DNA of 64,000 nt from Xenoacremonium recifei (Eukaryota; Ascomycota; Sordariomycetes; Hypocreales; Nectriaceae), in the NCBI GenBank assembly GCA_012184525.1, contig WOFQ01000033.1:248001-312000 (forward strand), given 5' to 3'. Of the stretch, positions 32,215-44,251 are shown piece by piece; position 1 is the stretch's first letter; each line of letters begins with the position of its first letter. The position numbers and the translations under genes are program-made. A model generated the notes under the pieces. It was given only the letters and a program-made list of their open reading frames with translations. It was not told the origin of the DNA and searched no databases.

Positions 32215-35200
32215 ATGTATATCAAGCAGATCATCATCCAAGGCTTCAAGAGGTACGTCCATGTCTAACCCCTCCCGGACCGCCCGCCATGCTAATGCGC
32301 CCCCCAAGCTACAAGGAGCAGACCGTCATCGAGCCCTTCTCGTCCAAGACCAACGTCATCGTCGGCCGCAATGGCTCCGGCAAGAGCAACTTCTTCGCCG
32401 CCATCCGCTTCGTTCTCAGCGATGCTTATACCCAGTTGAGCCGCGAGGAACGCCAGGGCCTCCTTCATGAGGGCTCTGGCTCTGCCGTCATGTCGGCCTA
32501 TGTCGAGATTATTTTCGACAACAGCGATGAACGCTTTCCCACCGGCGGCAAAGAGGTGGTTTTGCGACGAACAATTGGTCTGAAGAAAGACGAATATTCA
32601 GTCGATCGCAAAGTCGTCACCAAGACCGATGTCATGAACCTGCTCGAGGCTGCAGGTTTCTCTCGATCAAACCCATACTACATCGTTCCCCAGGGCCGAG
32701 TCACCGCCCTGACCAACATGAAGGAGTCTGATCGACTGAACTTGCTAAAGGAAGTTGCCGGAACCCAGGTGTACGAAGCACGCCGAGCCGAGTCGCTGAA
32801 GATCATGAACGAGACCAACAACAAGCGGGAAAAGATCGACGAGTTGCTAGAGTACATCAAAGAGAGATTGGCCGAGCTGGAAGAGGAAAAGGAAGAGTTG
32901 CGAGGATTCCAGGAAAAGGACCGTGAACGCCGATGTCTGGAATATGCCCACTACTACCGTGAACAGTCGACATTGCAGTCAAACCTGGAGGAGCTCGATA
33001 ATGCGCGACAAGATGGCCTCGACACTTCAGACTCAAATCGAACAGAATTCTTGAACGGAGAAAAGGCACTGTCAAGAATCGAAGCAGAGATGCATAAGCT
33101 ACAGCGAGAAATGGAACTCCTCCAGATCGACCGGCGCCAGCTGGAGGAAGACCGACGAGACAGTGCAAAGGCCCTGGCCAAGGTCGAAATGAAGACTAAG
33201 AATCTTCGAGAGGGCCAATCGGCGCAGGACCAGGCACGAGCACAGCACGCCGCAGATTTGGAGTCAGTTCAAACAGAGATTGCCTCCAAGGAGCAGCAGT
33301 TGGCCGCCATATTGCCCGGCTACAACCAGAGCAAGCAAAACGAGGACCAAATAAAGCGGCAACTGGACTCTGCTGAAGCGACTCGATCACGTCTTTTCGC
33401 CAAGCAAAGTCGTGGCTCAAGGTTCACGAACCGAGCACAGAGAGACGCGTGGTTGAGACAAGAGATCCAGGACCTGGATGTGACACTTAGCACCCAAAAG
33501 GCGAACAAAATGGATGCCGACGAAGAGGTCACGAGGGTTCAGCAGTCAATCACCTCGATTGAACAAGATGTTGCTGGCCTACGATCTCGTCTTGCCAACT
33601 GGAGCGGCGAAAGAACTGGCCTCGCGGATGAAGCCGCCAAAGCTCGTGACACTCTTGATCGTCTCAACGACGAACGCAAGCTGGTGCGTCGTGAGGAGGA
33701 CAAGCTCAACTCTGTCATTGCCGATGCTCGCCAGGAGAAGGAGAACGCCGAGCGTGAGCTGGCCCACGCGATGGATGGAGCGACTGCCCGTGGACTGGCT
33801 GCTATTCGCCGCCTGAAGATGGAGGAGCACATCCCCGGGGCGTATGGAACGCTGGCAGAGCTGCTAGAAGTAGGAGATGCGTATCGACTACCTGTTGAGC
33901 AGATCGCTGGTGCAAGCCTTTTCCACTACGTTGTCGACGATGCGGATACTGCCACATACCTGGCGGACTATCTGTACAGGCAGCGTGCTGGTCGAGTAAC
34001 GTTTATGCCCCTGAACCAGCTCCGACCCCGCCAGATGAATCTCCCTCGCTCAAACGACGCAGTCCCGCTCTTGAGCAAGATCACATACGACCCGAAATAC
34101 GGAAAGGCGTTTCAGCAGGTGTTCGGAAAGACTGTGGTTTGCCCGAACCTGACGGTGGCAGCCCAATACGCACGAAGTCATGGAGTGGACGGTATTACCG
34201 CAGAAGGTGATACCACAAACAAGAGAGGTGCCATGACAGGAGGATATATTGATCCCCGCAAGTCGCGTCTCGAAGCTGTACAGGCTGTTAACAAATGGCG
34301 TGGCGAGTTCGACCGCCTTGTGGCCCAGCTCCAGGAAATCCGCAACCAGGTTCACCTTAAGGACCAGGAGATCACGAGAGCCATGTCCGACGTGCAAAGA
34401 TCCGAACAGCGGCTTCGACAGGTTGACGATGGCTTTGAACCTCTGAAGCATGAGCTGCGTAACAAGTCGGCTCACTTGGAGAACGAACGAGGCCACCTCG
34501 ACGCCGCTCTCAAGCGTCGCGATGCGGTTGAGAAGAATATGAATGGGTTCATGGAAGAGATTGCAGCTCATGAAGCTGAGTTGGCAACCGATTTTAAGAA
34601 GAGTCTGACTGCTGCCGAGGAAAGGCAACTTGAAGAGCTCAGTAGGACTGTGCAGCAACTACAGCGGCAATGGAACGACATCAGCCAGACTCGACGAGAC
34701 CTAGAGCGACAAAAGCAGATTCTCGAGGTTGATCTGCGTCAGAACTTGCAGATGAAGCTGGACCAACTGAACAGCCAGGCATTTGAGAACTCGGCCTCAG
34801 GGTCATCCTCTGGTAGCCTAAAAGAGGCTCAAAGGGAACTCAAGAAAGCGCAAAACAACCTAAAGACAATTGAAATGAGCCTTCAAGAGACCGAGGACAA
34901 GATGGACGGGCTACAACAACGCATGGAACAGCTTGGAACGGACAAAGCCAAGCGAGAGCAGTTCCAGCAAGACATTGCCACCAGGATCGAGAAGCAACAG
35001 AAGAGACTGGACAAGGCGTTGTCGAGGAGGGCGATGTTGGTAAGCTCCATTGCTGAGTGCGCCAAGAACATTCGAGACCTAGGTGTGCTTCCTGAAGAGG
35101 CGTTTGACAAGTACGAGAACATGGAGTCCAAGACTGTAAGTTAATTCAGACGCCATGGTACAAGACAGCATACTTATTTTGTATCCAGATCGACTCGAAG

Positions 35201-35977
35201 CTCAAGCGAGTAAACGAGGCTCTGAAGAAGTACCGCCACGTCAACAAGAAGGCCTTTGAACAGTACAACAACTTCACCAACCAGCAAGATCAGCTTATGA
35301 AGCGACGCAAGGAGCTCGATGCCTCGCAGAGTTCTATCGAGGAGCTCGTAGAACATCTTGATAGACGGAAGGATGAGGCCATCGAGCGAACGTTTAAGCA
35401 AGTCTCGAAGGAGTTTGCGACCATCTTTGGAAAGCTCGTACCCGCTGGTCATGGCCGCTTGGTCATCGCTCGACGGACTGATCGCCGCCAAGAGCCCGAA
35501 GACTCAGACGAAGAGGCCCGGGGCAGTGTTGAGAACTACACTGGCGTGGGCATCAGCGTGTCTTTCAACTCGAAGCATCTGGACGAGCAGCAAAAGATTC
35601 AGCAGCTCAGTGGTGGACAGAAGAGTAAGCTCATCATTTATCTACCGCAACGTAAGGCATAGCTAACATACATGGCAGGTTTGTGTGCGCTTTGCCTCAT
35701 CTTCGCCCTCCAGCAGACCGAGAGCAGCCCCATGGTCATCTTCGACGAGGTCGACGCCAACCTCGACGCGCAGTACCGAACCGCCGTCGCCGCCTTGCTG
35801 GACTCCATCTCCAACGAGGCCGGCACGCAGTTCATCTGCACCACGTTCCGGCCCGAGATCGTCCACGTCGCCGACAAGTGCTACGGCGTGACGTTCCGCA
35901 ACAAGACCAGCTCTATCAACTGCGTCAGCACCGATGAGGCGCTGAACTTCGTTGAGGGGCAGGCCAAGGGGTCGTAG
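32215..35977 (+). CDS. smc3: Cohesin subunit SMC3
   Basis: SMC3 pairs with SMC1 and the kleisin to form the cohesin ring that holds sister chromatids and shapes loops. Four exons: 32215-32252, 32309-35135, 35189-35624 and 35679-35977; introns of 56, 53 and 54 bp; total 3600 nt and 1199 aa, the family length. The first 38-nt exon encodes MYIKQIIIQGFK and splices to SYKEQTVIEPF. Walker A is GRNGSGKSN (about residues 32-40). Lysines 105 and 106 in TIGLKKDEYS match the pair acetylated by Eco1 to establish cohesion. Long coiled coils flank the hinge (about residues 515-660, from EHIPGAYGTLAELLEV to GAMTGGYIDPRKSR). The ABC signature LSGGQKS is split by intron 3, and Walker B is MVIFDEVDANLD, followed by TTFRPEIVHVADKCYGV. 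Open reading through the introns hits stops, which supports the model. Confidence 0.97.
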
Positions 35978-36366
35978 ATGGGGGGGCGGGATGGTATCGG
36001 TTGGAGAATGGGATGGGGATTGGGCGCTTGGCGTTGTGGGCTGAGGTTGGACTTGCATGATAATGAAGAGACACTGTCTGGCTGTTTATTTATGGAGAGG
36101 GTATCAATGATGAGATTATATCTTCTTTGCGTGCATTTTATGAGCTAGAGAGACCCTAGAGCAAGCACCCATGTATCACCTTTGGAGACGACGGTCTTCG
36201 GGACTCGATACCTTAAACATGCAAGCAGATCGATCTTTCATAGTCGAGAACTTCAAATTTCACCTGGGAGCCAGCCATCCTAGACCAGACCAACCCCCTT
36301 TTAACCACTCGCATTTCTATACAAAGTATACACAGTAATTGTACACGCAGCCTCTCCCTCGCTGCC
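35978..36366. terminator. Convergent SMC3 / mL46 3' region
   Basis: About 390 bp between convergent 3' ends. AT content rises after 36050. No gene; 3' UTRs and termination regions are expected here. Confidence 0.4.
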
Positions 36367-37511
36367 CTACCGATCCGCCATCATATTGCGCACGCCAAAC
36401 CAGTACTCCTCAGGCAGCACCTCCTGCAGCTCCTCGCGCGTCAGCCACTTGAAGTCGGTATACCCAAAGGGGTTGTCGCGCAGGTCGGCCTGGCCGGCCA
36501 TGATGCGGCCCTTGAGGAAGAAGGTCTTGCGGCCGCGCGTGGCGAGCGCGCCGTCGGCGTTGAAGACGGGTTGTTGGACCACGTGGGCGACGGGCACGCG
36601 GCCGACGATCCAGGTGTTCATGTTGACGCCGGCGGTTGAGTCGAGGACGCGCTTGGCGGACTGGGAGGTATTTAGTTGGTGAAGCTATTTGGGAATATAG
36701 GGGAGGGGGTTAGTTACCTCGTGTAGGTTCTCGCCTTCGGGGATCACGCCTGCTGGGAACTCCCAGCCGTCCTTGCCCTTGACTACCAGGTACAGAGTGC
36801 GCTCCAGCTGGCGATCCAGCCTCTTCACATCGCCCTTGCGGTCCGCCTCGGTGATTCTCTCCGCGGGCCGCTCCACCGGCACGACATCCTCCGCCGCAAT
36901 CTCCTCAGCATCATCACTCACTCTTGCCTCCGCGTCCTTCAGCAACGCCCCAAGCATGCTCTCCGGCTCGCTCAGCTTATCGCCCACGCGCAGCTCATCA
37001 TCCCAAGCCTGCGCGCTCTTGCCGTGATACACGCCCAGCTCCTTGGCCACCGTGCCCTGACGCTCGCGCACCTTCAAGCTCCAGTCCAGCCGGCGCGCCG
37101 TGTCAGGCTTGAAGTAGATGTCCGTCATGAAGGGCGTGTTGAGGCGCTCCTCGAGGCGCTTCTGGTAGAAGAAGAAGGCGTTCTCGAAGGGCGTCAGCGT
37201 CCGCGTGACCAGCGGCGCTCGCGTGAGGATCATGCCGGAGTGGACGTCGTAGGGCGGCGGCGGAGGTCGGGATGCCGCTGGGGAGGGCGCATCTTGGGTG
37301 CTGGAGGACTCGGCGAGAGTCGCGGAGGAGTAGAAGCGGGTGGGAAGGCGGGCGTAGGAGGAGGAAGATGCGCATCGAGCACAGCGACTGAGGCTGGGTG
37401 AGGCTGTTCACGGGGGTCAGCTCAGCGGTCAATTGGCCTCGAATAGGGATCTCGGTGCTTACTTTTGAAGAGGGCCTGCACGGCTCGTCCTCCCCTACTT
37501 GAGGCGGTCAT
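36367..37511 (-). CDS. Mitochondrial large-subunit ribosomal protein mL46 (L17, Nudix fold)
   Basis: A structural protein of the mitochondrial 54S ribosomal subunit (yeast Mrpl17). Three exons: 37511-37463, 37403-36718 and 36660-36367; total 1029 nt and 342 aa. Exon 1 encodes MTASSRGGRAVQALFK and joins to SPSLSRCARCASSSSYARL, an Arg/Ser-rich, acid-free presequence for mitochondrial import. The acceptor (GAACAG at 37404) is fixed because only it keeps the frame. The family core begins MILTRAPLVTRTLTPFENAFFFYQKRLE and continues DIYFKPDTARRLDW. A Nudix-like domain follows (TLYLVVKGKDGWEFPAGVIP). The Nudix box is degenerate: KRVLDST replaces the catalytic REUxEE, so it is probably not an enzyme. 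The end is FKWLTREELQEVLPEEYWFGVRNMMADR. Confidence 0.92.
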
Positions 37512-38245
37512 GTTGTATTCGAGCCTGGGGGTGCGTTGACTCCCAGTTCTGGCACCACTCTTGAAGGTCGATGTTCGAGATGCTCGCGTTGGCCTCCAAC
37601 TTTTTCCATCCGCAAGGGCCCACAGGGGACGGAGCTGCGTCGAGGTACGTACCGGCGGCTAGTCTGCTGACATAAGGCAAAGCTCCTGGTCAGGCATTAT
37701 TTGCTGCCTCAGGCATCACGCAGCTCCCGTCTAAAACACACACAAATTCCACCCGCCCGTCTCCTCTTCTTTTCCTCTTCTCTCAAGGCACCATTTCCTT
37801 ATCGTCAAGACCTGTTTCCACCTCCAGAACGTCCTGATCATTTACGCGTGCCGAGAGTGAACTGCCAGAGCAGTCTTTTTCGCTAGCGGCGCCTGCAGAG
37901 GGGATTTTTCCTCTTCTACTCTCCCACCGGGTCCTGTTAGATAGATACTGCTGACATCTCTCTCAATTCTCCCATAACTCCGCTGCCGACGTGCGCGCGG
38001 AAAGATGCGATTCATGAAGACACTTGATTCTCGTTTAATAGTACATTCCTATCAGTTCTCCGTGCTAAACCATCTCTTACTCCAGGTGCTGGGTATCGAA
38101 CCATATGAACCGCCCAATGCAATAATCGTCGATGATACCTGAAAAAAAAAAACGCCTTACATGATAGTCCCAACCTTGGCTCCGTGTCCGTATCCGTTCC
38201 GTACCCGTTACCCGTACCGATGTTCGTGTGTATGATCAAACAAAA
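37512..38245. promoter_or_regulatory. mL46 promoter / RING-PHD gene 3' region
   Basis: About 730 bp. It contains pyrimidine-rich stretches (37760-37790) expected near a promoter and an A10 tract near 38141. A B-box-like string near 38090 lacks a paired T-stem, so no tRNA. No gene seen. Confidence 0.45.
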
Positions 38246-40271
38246 TCAAGCTTGGAGCTCGGCGACGGCCTGGGCGACCTCGTTGGTGGCTCTCTGCTCC
38301 CACAGCTTCCGAGCCTCCTCGTTCAGCGACGAAGCGCCCTTCACCTCATCGTAAAGTTTCCGCGAGATATCTCGATTAATAGTCGCGTACTGCTCCGTCG
38401 TCAATTTCTGCGCCCGCCAATGCGGCCTTAGGGCGCCCTTGACGATGTCGTTGATGTTCTTCTTTTCTTCATGGGTCATGGTCCATCTTGTGGGCGAATG
38501 CTCTTCCGTTTGTTGTATCGGAACTTGGTGCGGTCGTCGTGGACGAGGTTGTCGAAGCTCCAATGGCCGACCTTCCGGCTTGGAGCTCCGGGTTTCTGAT
38601 TTGCTCGGTGCGGATTCTGAGTCGCTGTGATCACTTCCCTTTCGGGATGACGGAGAATAATTTGCTGGTGGATATCGTGGTTCGATATGGGAGCTGAGAG
38701 ATAAGGTCGTGGGAGAGCCTGGCCGACCACCGATGCTGGGTAAGGGTGGCGGTGTTAAGGACAAGGCCCGTGGGCTTCCATAGGCGGATGATGTTGGTGA
38801 TAGCGCGGGAGAAGAGGCTTCGGGAAGACCAGACCAGCCCTTTGCGGGAACCGACACCTCATCGTCTGACATGGCCGTTGGTTCGAGTTCTTTCAGCAGT
38901 GACGAAACGAGCAACGGATCGATGTCTTCGCGGATTATGCCGTTACTCCTGGACGACGAGCCGTTGGGTGCTCGCGAAGCTGACGGGCCGGCATGGGCAG
39001 GCGAGGCTACCGAGCTCGAGCCTTCGCCGTTCTGAGTCGGCAGTCTTCGGGTCCGAGGTCGCTTGAGCTTCCGCTCTGGCTCCTGGACGGGCTCACAGGG
39101 AGACGCGGTGACTGATCTGGTTTTTCGCTTGCGGCTATTGCTGGTTGGGGCGTCTTCTGCTTCTCGGGCACGATCCAGCGCTCCCCACGCCCGTCGTTCG
39201 TCACGAGTCTCGACAGGTTGGGGTGCCGGCTGCAGTTGCTGGCTGATGGCGGGCGGGATGTTGTTGGCGAAAGCGTCGCGGGCACCCAGACGGTGTGCAA
39301 TGTCCATGCGTTGCTGCCACCGCTCGAGCTCGCGTCGGCCTAGAGCTTCGAATCGCCTGTACTGCTCGAGATCCTCGTCCTCTTCGTCATGGTTATCGAG
39401 GTCGAGGTCGCTCATCTCATAGAACCGACCCGAGAACTGGCCCCAGGCGCCTTGCCACTCGATATTCCGCGCCTGGCGACGAGCTCTCCTAAGGCGTGCC
39501 CTCGTGCGAACGTGGTAGCCACGCACCTCTCTAGGGTTCGGTCTTCGGACATATTGGGGGCGAGGCGATTGGCCCTCGGTTTCCGCCGTGTCAGGCTCCT
39601 GGGTCAGCTGGAAGAGATGGGCACACTCCATGCAGTACCAGTCGCCGTCGGGGATGTAGTCGAGGCCGATGCAGTGCGTGTGGTAGGCAGCATCGCAGCT
39701 ATCGCAGAGGAGCAGGACGTCTTCGCGCTCGGAGGAGTTGCAGATTGGGCACGGGTTGCCCTGCTCCTCCTCCTCTTCGGGATTCTCGCCCAGCCATTGT
39801 TGAACATCGAATTCGGCGACTTGCTTTTTGTCTTGGACTTGATATTTGGAAATGGCGGTGCCTGCGAAAGGAGCAGAAAAAGTTAGTATTGGGTTGCATG
39901 TACAAAGCGTGGCCAACCATGAGGCGTCAGAGTGGGCTCGACTTACCATCAACGCCGTTGTATACTTTCACCGTATGAAACGGATTGCGGCAGATGGGAC
40001 AGGTATTCGTCTTCTGTGCCCATGAGCGAATGCAGGCATCATGAATGATATGATCGCAGCCGTCGAGGGCGGCCACAATGTTGAGGTAGCTGGCCTCCTC
40101 CTCGACCTTGACAGCGGTGGCCAGAGGCGCGGGAGCGGGTACTTCGACTTTCACGACCTGGCCGTCCACCGCTATGGTCTCTGTGGGTTCAGGTTTGGGT
40201 GCGTCCAAGGCCACAGCAGAGGGGCGCGGCAGCGGATCCAGGCATATAATGCACTGCTCGGGTTCAGACAT
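38246..40271 (-). CDS. RING-H2 plus PHD finger protein (Asr1/PHRF1-like)
   Basis: Probably a nuclear ubiquitin ligase acting on transcription or chromatin. Yeast Asr1 and animal PHRF1 share this RING-then-PHD order and bind the RNA polymerase II tail; assignment to them is inferred from architecture. Two exons (40271-39947 and 39861-38246, 85-bp intron) give 646 aa. The RING-H2 starts CIICLDPLP, is interrupted by a 50-residue Pro/Ala/Val-rich insert, and resumes CDHIIHDACIRSW with TCPIC. The PHD spans about residues 145-195: CPICNSSEREDVLLLCDSCD, AYHTHCIGL, WYCMEC. An Arg-rich helical segment follows, then a long Ser/Pro-rich disordered region. The conserved C-terminal helices (HEEKKNINDIVKGALRPHW to the end) carry YATINRDISRKLYDEV. 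Confidence 0.88.
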
Positions 40272-41229
40272 GGCGGCGTCGATTTCGATGGCAGCAGGAG
40301 GATCTTGATGGAAACATGTAAAACGAGTCGACGAGGATATTGAAGCCAGCGGCGAGAGATTCCCGGGAATATGATGGATTTTGGAGCGGCGTGGTGGTGG
40401 TGGTGGTGATGGATGATGATGATGAAGAAGGCGGCAGGAGGGTCGTTGGCGGGAGGCCCCTGTAGAGCCTGTAAGGAGCCTGTAAGTTCGAGGGTGGCGG
40501 GCGCTGCAAGTGGTGATGGATTAGTGGAGGGTTCTGGAGAAGGGACGCCTGGAGCCTGCTGGGAAAATAGAGAGAGAAAAGAGGTCCAGGTTCTGGCGTC
40601 GACCGCAGAGGCGGTTTTTCGGGCGGGCCTGGTAGGGGGGACCGGGCACCATCAGCGGAGCCAATCAGCGCCGAGGCATGGGCCAGACCCCGAAGAAACC
40701 TAAGTACACGCAGCGCCCCGCCACGTCCAGCCCAGGTCCCTTGAGCCCGCGAAGGTACGTAGACTCAGATCGGATGCCTGCGTGGACGGGACTGGAGGGA
40801 GCTGGAGCACAGGCTGAGGCGATGAGAGTCCGGCTCAACACCCTGAGGGTCGGGTCGCGTTCAGGCGTGATGTCAGACCGGAGGGAGGGTGAGGGAGGGG
40901 AAGCGGCAGAGAAAATGTGAGGAATGTCTCAAACGCACCTTGGAACTGATGGTTGTCTGATGATATCTCACTGTAACGAGCGAGTGCTGTTGCTGAGCTT
41001 TGTTTCTTCGTGGTTCAATGTTTATGGCGGAGACACGATGCAGCGCGGAGCCAGAATCTCCAGAGGGGACTGAAAGACGGCTGATGAATGAGAGGGCGGC
41101 GTTGTAGGTTTGCAGCAGCGGAGAAGCACCTGATTCGCTCACCGATGAGAGGGCAGGTCAGAAGCTGAAGAGACGGAACTGCACGCAGCGAGGAGGGAAT
41201 TCAGAAGTCGGGGTGAGGGATCTGGGATG

Positions 41230-41249
41230 ATGGATGGATGGATGGATGG
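41230..41249. repeat. (ATGG)n tetranucleotide repeat
   Basis: About five tandem ATGG units in intergenic DNA. A microsatellite. Confidence 0.75.
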
Positions 41250-41523
41250 GTGCATCGTCCAGCGGCCTGGCTCCGATGCTTCTCCACGGATAATACCCTC
41301 AAATAGATTGAGTGAGTGCCAGCCAGCCAGCAATATGCAGCAATCAATCAAGAGTAAGAATGCGCTGCTGCTCCGCCTGCCCAGATAGGCCCTGCGACGA
41401 CCAGACGTGTGACCACAAAAGCCGTCTGGACATTGGCTGAGCCTGCTTGGAGGGGTCTTGCTTGGTCTTTTTTCGCCCGAGCCGCCGCTTATTAGATCGG
41501 GGGACGGCCGTCTTAGTCGACGT

Positions 41524-41545
41524 GGGCTGGGCTGGGCTGGGCTGG
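41524..41545. repeat. (GGGCT)n pentanucleotide repeat
   Basis: Four tandem GGGCT units followed by a degenerate GGGTT unit, in intergenic DNA. Confidence 0.75.
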
Positions 41546-42841
41546 GTTGGATTGGCGTCTTGGTGCGGATCGCCCGTAATCGCGAGTCTCTTCACACAGC
41601 GCGTGTATTACTATGCTGATCTCAAGGGTTGTCCTGGTTGCGCCGGCGAGACTCTCACGAGACTTGGTCGGGACTCGACGTGTCTCTCTCTACCTTCTCG
41701 GGCGAGGAAAAGGTGCCCTGCGCTCAAGTATGGGGACTAACTGTGTCAGAGAGCAGGGGCCTTGTCCTCTGTTCGTTCGGGGCAGCTCGATACATAGATA
41801 TAGCCTCGCATCTCCCCAGCCCCCTGCAGCATCTTCTGAAGCTCTGCCTAGCGAGATGAGGATCCCTCAGGCAGCACCTTGATGACTCACCGTGTTCACT
41901 TTGCACCCACGTTCTCATTATTTATGAGTTCTCTCGCCCTCACGGTTGCTGTCGTGAATGGAGTCATCCATCGTGGGGAGCGGGGCTGGACGGGAGATGC
42001 CGCATCGAGCACGTACGTACTGCCTGCCACCTGACCAGGGAGTTTCATTCTCGCGCCAGGGCATCCCGCGCAGGCAAAACACGACACCTCATTAGTCGAC
42101 GTGGCAGGCTGACGAGAGTTCTCTTTCTCACGACTGTTGACACGGCCCGAGGCTGACATGAACGTCGTATAAAGCAACAAACAACGCGAGCCCACGCTCA
42201 CCTTCTCCGAGATTCCAGGCCATTTGGGAGGCCTGAACGGACCCCCACGCAACCAACCGCAGACTTAGCCTCGTGAGCCTCTTGCCTAGAGGTTTTGTGT
42301 GTTCGATCGACAACGGGAAAGGCAACAACCAGTTGTGGCCATATTCTGCTGTTATAACTAGGTAGTCCACATGGTCGAGATTAAGTTGTGCCACGCCATC
42401 TGCTGTAGTCATGCACTTGCGCTGCCTAACATCAGATAGCAAGATCCAACAAGCGTTGGCCGCCCAATTTTTGCAGTTTGACAGATACTCTGGAGTAGGC
42501 GCTTGCCTACAAGCTCTTTGCTTCAACAGCTGTCCAAGGCATCGGTGTGATTCTCGTTGATATTGACGCAATTGGCTTCCTCCATCTCGCAGATATCCAG
42601 AATGCTGTAACCTTGTCGAATTGTCTCACGTGGGGGTGCTTTGAATAATTCCTCTGTGGCTGATGGGTCCGAGACCATGCAATATTCTTTTTTTGTTCAT
42701 TGCTAATCGACCGGCCCCTATGACCGAAGATCGAGCGTTGACGTCCAATCGTCAACTCGTAGTGTAGGCACGCAAACCATGTCCCCCATACACCAGACCG
42801 AAAAGCAAAGCCGAAACCTCCCTCTCCACCAGAGTCCCTCC

Positions 42842-43518
42842 TTAAACCTCAGCAATCTCCCTCAATCGTCGCAGGGTTGATCGCATGGCGGCGGCAGCGG
42901 GGGTACTATATCTCTCGTTAGTTCCTAACATCCACGACGTCCGTCGACGCGGTTCTTCGCTTCGACTGGAAAAAGAGATGATTGGTGACGCACGAGACGG
43001 TGTAGGCACCACCAGCAACGGTTCGCTTGCAGGATCGGCAGTTCCAGATACCGGTAGAGTGTCGTCGGACGGTAACCTTGCCGCAGAAGGTGCAGGTGTA
43101 CTTGGCGTGCTGGGTGATTTCCATCTTCTTAACCTGCTTTCGCAGGGAGGCACCGTAGCTGGAAACTCTTCGTTAGTCGCCTGCTCCCTTTCCATCATAG
43201 GCCTCAACATCTCGAGCCCGATTTCATTCCCCCCTGCCCCAACCGGTACAGGACCGTCGCTCCATCTGATGCATTACTCCAAGCCATCGAGCATATCCTC
43301 CTCTTGAAAACCAACTGTGCGGCAGGGGACAGCGTAGCGATCCATCGATTGGGCGGGCGAAATCGTTCTCGAGATGTTTTCGGCGTTGGGGGGTTTGATC
43401 GAACTTACCGAGTACCGTACTTGCCGCTGCACAGCTGTTAGCATGGTGACAAATAAATAAACAGCACCGTTCAGTGGGATACATACGTAACGCCGACCTT
43501 CTTCGTTCGCTTGGTCAT
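42842..43518 (-). CDS. rpl43: 60S ribosomal protein eL43 (L37a/L43)
   Basis: A zinc-binding structural protein of the cytosolic large ribosomal subunit. Four exons: 43518-43487 (32 nt), 43426-43409 (18 nt), 43158-42994 (165 nt) and 42905-42842 (64 nt), totalling 279 nt and 92 aa, exactly the eukaryotic eL43 length. The protein runs MTKRTKKVGVTGKYGTRYGA, then SLRKQVKKMEITQHAKY. The zinc ribbon is CTFCGKVTVRRHSTGIWNCRSC (Cys-x2-Cys, Cys-x2-Cys), and the end is STPAAAAMRSTLRRLREIAEV. The 18-nt second exon encodes GKYGTR with flanking partial codons and is needed to restore the invariant N-terminus. Introns are 60, 250 and 88 bp. Multiple introns near the 5' end are typical of fungal ribosomal protein genes. 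Confidence 0.95.
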
Positions 43519-44251
43519 CTTGAATGGTTATGTCTGGGACGTCTTGGGGAGGATGAAGACGAGGAAGTGGACGAGCGGAGGTTTGGTGGTATAGCGCTGG
43601 AGTGTACTAAAAAATTCACAGAAAGTTGGGAGTTGTGATTTCCCTTAGGGCAAGCACGTGAGTTGGGGGAATCCTAGCGAAAAACGAAAATGGCGCCCCA
43701 CCAGCACCAGCACTGAAAGTCGCGGCTGGAAAAATGAAGGCTCGCGCCGACTATTATTCCGAGACCATGCCTCGGCGTCCAGAACTGACTCGAGCGCCGC
43801 TGCGATGAAGCGTGTGCGCAATCTAGGCACGAATCATGCAATCCGTCGGTTTATCAGGCTGCCCTGTGCTGATGCTACGATATTGTCTAGAACCATGCCA
43901 TCATTGCCCAAGCCTACGGCCTATCGGCTTGGTAATGGCAAACTAAACCCTCAAAAGCCTGGGTTCCAGGGGCTCGTCAACCCCTCAAGCCTCAGAATCT
44001 CACATGTGCGAAGCTGTGTTCATACTTTACAACCGTCTTCCCTTTCTGTGCTAGTGCGCGGGTTCATCCGGGTGGGCCGTTTTGTTGGACGACGGCCGCC
44101 ACTGGGTTTTAAGGAGTTTGAGTAGCAGAAACATATATAAAGCATGTTGTAGATGACGTTGTGGACCGCTCAACCGCTCCCCTCGATCAATTGAGCCTCT
44201 TGTATATCTCGGGGTGTCGGATTGACGAGCAGCTTCACCAAGTAAGACAGA
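43519..44251. promoter_or_regulatory. Divergent promoter region eL43 / saccharopine-dehydrogenase-like
   Basis: About 730 bp between divergent genes. It carries TTAGGG at 43645-43650 and CACGTG at 43655-43660, upstream of the ribosomal protein gene. A 155-aa frame overlaps 43658-44125 but has no domain and lies in promoter DNA. Confidence 0.5.
43642..43660. promoter_or_regulatory. rpl43: Paired TTAGGG (Tbf1-type) and CACGTG (Cbf1-type) sites
   Basis: CCCTTAGGG is followed 4 bp later by CACGTG, 125-142 bp upstream of the eL43 start codon. In Candida albicans, Tbf1 and Cbf1 are the general regulators of ribosomal protein genes and bind such motifs. Use here is inferred. Confidence 0.45.

Larger units (their letters stand above)
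40272..42841. promoter_or_regulatory. Intergenic region between RING-PHD gene and eL43 gene
   Basis: About 2.6 kb upstream of the RING-PHD gene. It has an ATGG repeat (41230-41249) and a GGGCT repeat (41524-41545). Frames between 41.3 and 42.8 kb are short, without domains, and do not splice into anything recognisable. No RNA gene seen. Confidence 0.4.

Noticed and set aside
38085..38105. B-box-like GTTCGATAC on the minus strand
   Set aside because: Only two T-stem pairs can form, and the site lies in the 3' flank of a protein gene.
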